A DNA stretch of 7,350 nucleotides from Chloroflexi bacterium RIFCSPLOWO2_02_FULL_71_16 (lineage in GTDB: Bacteria; Chloroflexota; Limnocylindria; P2-11E): assembly GCA_001795345.1 (NCBI GenBank), contig MGON01000001.1:3391-10740 (forward strand), read 5' to 3'. The translations under genes were made by a program, and so were the position numbers. Shown here piece by piece: positions 5,559 through 7,350 of the stretch. Positions within the stretch are counted from its first letter, which is position 1; each line of letters begins with the position of its first letter. The notes beneath the pieces were generated by a model, which was given only the letters and a program-made list of their open reading frames with translations, was not told the origin of the DNA and did no database searches.

Positions 5559-6950
5559 CTAGGCAGCGCCCCGCCGCACCGCCGAGCCGGACGCGAGCGC
5601 GTCGGCGACCGAGTCGAGGCCGATGACACGGGAGCCCTTCACCAGGACCGTGTCACCGGGACGCAGCACGCGCCGCAGGATCACGATGGCCTCCGCCGCG
5701 TCGCCGGCGTGGTACGCCTCCCCCATCCCCGCGCCGCGCGCGGACCTCACCAGCGTCGCGGCCAGCTCCCCCACGCCGACGAGGACGTCGGCGCTCCGCG
5801 CCGCGTCCCGCCCGGCATCCACGTGCGCGGCCTCGGACAGCGAGCCGAGCTCGCGCATGTCGCCCACGACGGCGACCCGGCGCCCGGGAGCTCCGCGGAG
5901 CAGCGCGAGCGCGGCCTCGACCGCGGCGGGACTGGCGTTGTACGAGTCGTCCAGGACCGTGACCTCCCCTCCGCTGCGCACGGTCATGCGGTGCGCCGGC
6001 GGCTCCATCGTCCCGAGCGCGAGGGCGGCCTCGTCGAGCGGCACGCCCGTCTCGACCGCCGCGCCGATGGCGGCGAGGCCGGCGACCAAGAAGTGGCGAC
6101 CCGGCATGGGCATGACCGCCTCCGCGTGCTCGCCTCGATAGCGGACCGTGAGCTGGAGGGGACCGAGCCCCTCCTGGCGCACGTCCGTCGCTCGCAGCGC
6201 CGCGTCCTCGGCCTCGCCGAACAGCACGACCCGGGCGTTCGTGCGCGGCGCGAGGGCCCGCACCCGCGGGTCGTCCGCGTTCAGAAGGGCCACGCCGTCC
6301 GCGGGGAGGGCCTCGATGAGCTCCGCCTTGCCCGAGGCGATCGCCTCGACGCTCGGCGTCCGCGAGTAATGCACCGGCCGCTCGGGGATGGCGGTGATCA
6401 CGCCGATCCGCGGGCGCACCAAGCGGCACAGGTCGGTGATCTCGCCGGGCACGTAGAAGCCGAGCTCGATGACCGCCACCTCGTGCGTCGGCTCCTGTGC
6501 CAGGAACGTGAGCGGCACCCCGATCTCGTTGTTGTACGAGCTGGCCGACGCCAGCACCCGGAAGCGCGCGCCCAGCGTCGCGACCGCGGCCTGCTTGGCC
6601 GTGGTCTTCCCGACGTTCCCCGTGATGCCGATGGCCGGGATCTCGCGCTCCGCGCGGATCGCCTCCGCCAGACGGCGCAGCGCGTGCGGGACCGAGCCGA
6701 CCTCCACCAGCAGGGCATCGTCGGGGACGCCCCCCGGCACGCGCTCGACGACGGCGCCGGCCGCGCCGCGCGCGATCGCGTCCGCCACGAAGTCGTGGCC
6801 GTCCCGCTGGTCGCGCAGCGCGAAGAAGAGCGTTCCCGGCTCCAGGATGCGCGAGTCGAAGGCGCCGCCGCGGAAGGTCAGCGACGGATCGGCGGTGCCG
6901 CGCACGACGCGCCCCGCGCTCGCGTCGAGGAGGCGACCGAGCGTGAACAC
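5559..6950 (-). CDS. murF: MurF, UDP-MurNAc-tripeptide--D-Ala-D-Ala ligase
   Basis: Cytoplasmic ATP-dependent ligase that adds D-Ala-D-Ala to complete the UDP-MurNAc-pentapeptide. It is 463 aa, normal for the family. The N-terminal domain has FDSR (31-34) and GTLFFAL (39-45). The ATPase domain has GITGNVGKTTAK (108-119), YNNEIGVPLT (139-148), IELGFYVPGEI (161-171), a region ending in Lys208 at the carbamylated-Lys position, and LNADDPRV (223-230). The C-terminal domain has HRM (320-322), LDDSYNASP (333-341) and VGDMRELG. YNNEIGVPLT and DDSYNASP separate it from MurE. The usual TNIGEAHLE stretch is TAIPERPVHYS, and the usual GxHNxxNALAA is GRHFLVAGLAA. The start is GTG at 6950; no in-frame alternative lies between it and the upstream stop, and no clear Shine-Dalgarno sequence is seen. 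It follows ftsI by 22 bases, with no murE between. Confidence 0.95.
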   Translation of the reverse strand: MFTLGRLLDASAGRVVRGTADPSLTFRGGAFDSRILEPGTLFFALRDQRDGHDFVADAIARGAAGAVVERVPGGVPDDALLVEVGSVPHALRRLAEAIRAEREIPAIGITGNVGKTTAKQAAVATLGARFRVLASASSYNNEIGVPLTFLAQEPTHEVAVIELGFYVPGEITDLCRLVRPRIGVITAIPERPVHYSRTPSVEAIASGKAELIEALPADGVALLNADDPRVRALAPRTNARVVLFGEAEDAALRATDVRQEGLGPLQLTVRYRGEHAEAVMPMPGRHFLVAGLAAIGAAVETGVPLDEAALALGTMEPPAHRMTVRSGGEVTVLDDSYNASPAAVEAALALLRGAPGRRVAVVGDMRELGSLSEAAHVDAGRDAARSADVLVGVGELAATLVRSARGAGMGEAYHAGDAAEAIVILRRVLRPGDTVLVKGSRVIGLDSVADALASGSAVRRGAA

Positions 6951-6972
6951 CTCGGGGGCGATGCTAGACGCC

Positions 6973-7350
6973 TCACGGCCGATCGGGCTGGATCCGCGCG
7001 TAGCGGAGCGAGCCCTGCGCGACGTCGCGGAAGATCCGCATCGCCGTCACGGTGCCAAGGAGCTTCGATGCCGGGCGCTCCAGCACGACGACGATGACGA
7101 GGTGCGGATCCGTCGCGGGCACGGATCCGGCGAACGAGCTGATGTACTCGTCGTCGACGTATCGCCCATCGGGTGACGGGATCTGCGCCGTCCCCGTCTT
7201 CCCGGCGACGCTGAAGCCTGGCACGCGCGCGCCCTGCGCGAGGCCGTGGTCCACCGCCGAGGTGAGCATCTCGCGCAGGCTCGCGGCGGTCCGCTCCGAC
7301 GCCACGCGTCGCAGCGGGGCAGGCGCGGTGCGGTGCTCCCCGTCCGCATC
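6973..7350 (-). CDS. ftsI: FtsI/PBP-type peptidoglycan transpeptidase, C-terminal 125 residues (5' part beyond right edge)
   Basis: Class B penicillin-binding protein that crosslinks septal peptidoglycan outside the membrane. Only the end of the transpeptidase domain is present, and the frame is open to the right edge. VAGKTGTAQIP (about residues 48-58 of the fragment) carries the KTG box, third of the three active-site motifs. It is followed by FAGSVPATDPHLVIVVVLERP, rewritten here as the typical strand after KTG: FAGSVP, then HLVIVVVLE. The protein ends in SLRYARIQPDRP shortly after the fold, with no PASTA domain visible. The Ser-x-x-Lys and Ser-x-Asn boxes lie outside the window. The position directly before murF, and partnership with FtsW in the same operon, make FtsI (PBP2/PBP3 type) the most likely identity. 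A SpoVD-like paralog cannot be excluded from this fragment. Confidence 0.88.
   Translation of the reverse strand, partial: DADGEHRTAPAPLRRVASERTAASLREMLTSAVDHGLAQGARVPGFSVAGKTGTAQIPSPDGRYVDDEYISSFAGSVPATDPHLVIVVVLERPASKLLGTVTAMRIFRDVAQGSLRYARIQPDRP

Noticed and set aside
5550..5565. CCTAGG palindrome and AGGA at the murF-mraY junction as an operator or ribosome-binding site
   Set aside because: Six bases is too short to support an operator, and AGGA directly touches the mraY ATG, leaving no spacer for a functional Shine-Dalgarno site.
6951..6972. Gap between ftsI and murF as a possible promoter or regulatory element
   Set aside because: It is only 22 bases, GC-rich, with no recognisable -10/-35 boxes, hairpin or strong Shine-Dalgarno sequence.
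5709..7097. Long plus-strand open frame (462 aa) opposite murF, and similar ones opposite mraY/pgeF, murD and murG
   Set aside because: The translations are rich in Arg, Ala, Gly and Pro without domains or hydrophobic pattern, as expected for antisense frames in high-GC coding DNA.

Overview
The window is a compact, GC-rich (roughly 70-75 %) piece of a bacterial division and cell wall (dcw) cluster, read entirely from the minus strand. In transcription order, from the right edge to the left, it holds: the 3' end of a PBP/FtsI-type transpeptidase gene, murF, mraY, a pgeF/yfiH-family gene, murD, ftsW, murG, and the first 18 codons of murC. Almost every base is coding. The only gaps are 22 bases between ftsI and murF, 2 bases between murF and mraY, and about 11 bases before ftsW if its GTG start is used. 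No stretch over 300 bases lacks a gene. I found no tRNA, rRNA, CRISPR array, mobile element, terminator or clear promoter, which fits the interior of one long operon.

The genes cover adjacent steps of peptidoglycan synthesis. MurD and MurF (with MurC, only just started here) build the UDP-MurNAc-pentapeptide. MraY moves it onto undecaprenyl phosphate as lipid I, and MurG adds GlcNAc to give lipid II. FtsW polymerises lipid II at the septum and the FtsI-type enzyme crosslinks it. Two things differ from the textbook order ftsI-murE-murF-mraY-murD-ftsW-murG-murC. murE is missing between ftsI and murF. A PgeF-family gene sits between mraY and murD, joined to both by 4-base start/stop overlaps. 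PgeF is known in E. coli as a peptidoglycan editing factor that counters L-Ser misincorporation by MurC, so its place among the mur genes makes functional sense.

The organism is probably an uncultured high-GC bacterium. The MurF, MurD and MurG variants (GFYVPGEI and PVH in MurF, DSxxTTP in MurD, loss of the usual HEQN in MurG) remind me most of Chloroflexota-type sequences. This is from memory of the families, not a search, and Actinobacteriota or another high-GC phylum cannot be excluded.

This is mostly an ordinary housekeeping locus, and I do not see a wholly new system. The points most worth checking are the embedded pgeF, the missing murE, an ftsW frame that runs 128-179 bases into murG and would encode an arginine-rich tail, and an mraY whose base composition and one active-site motif differ from expectation.
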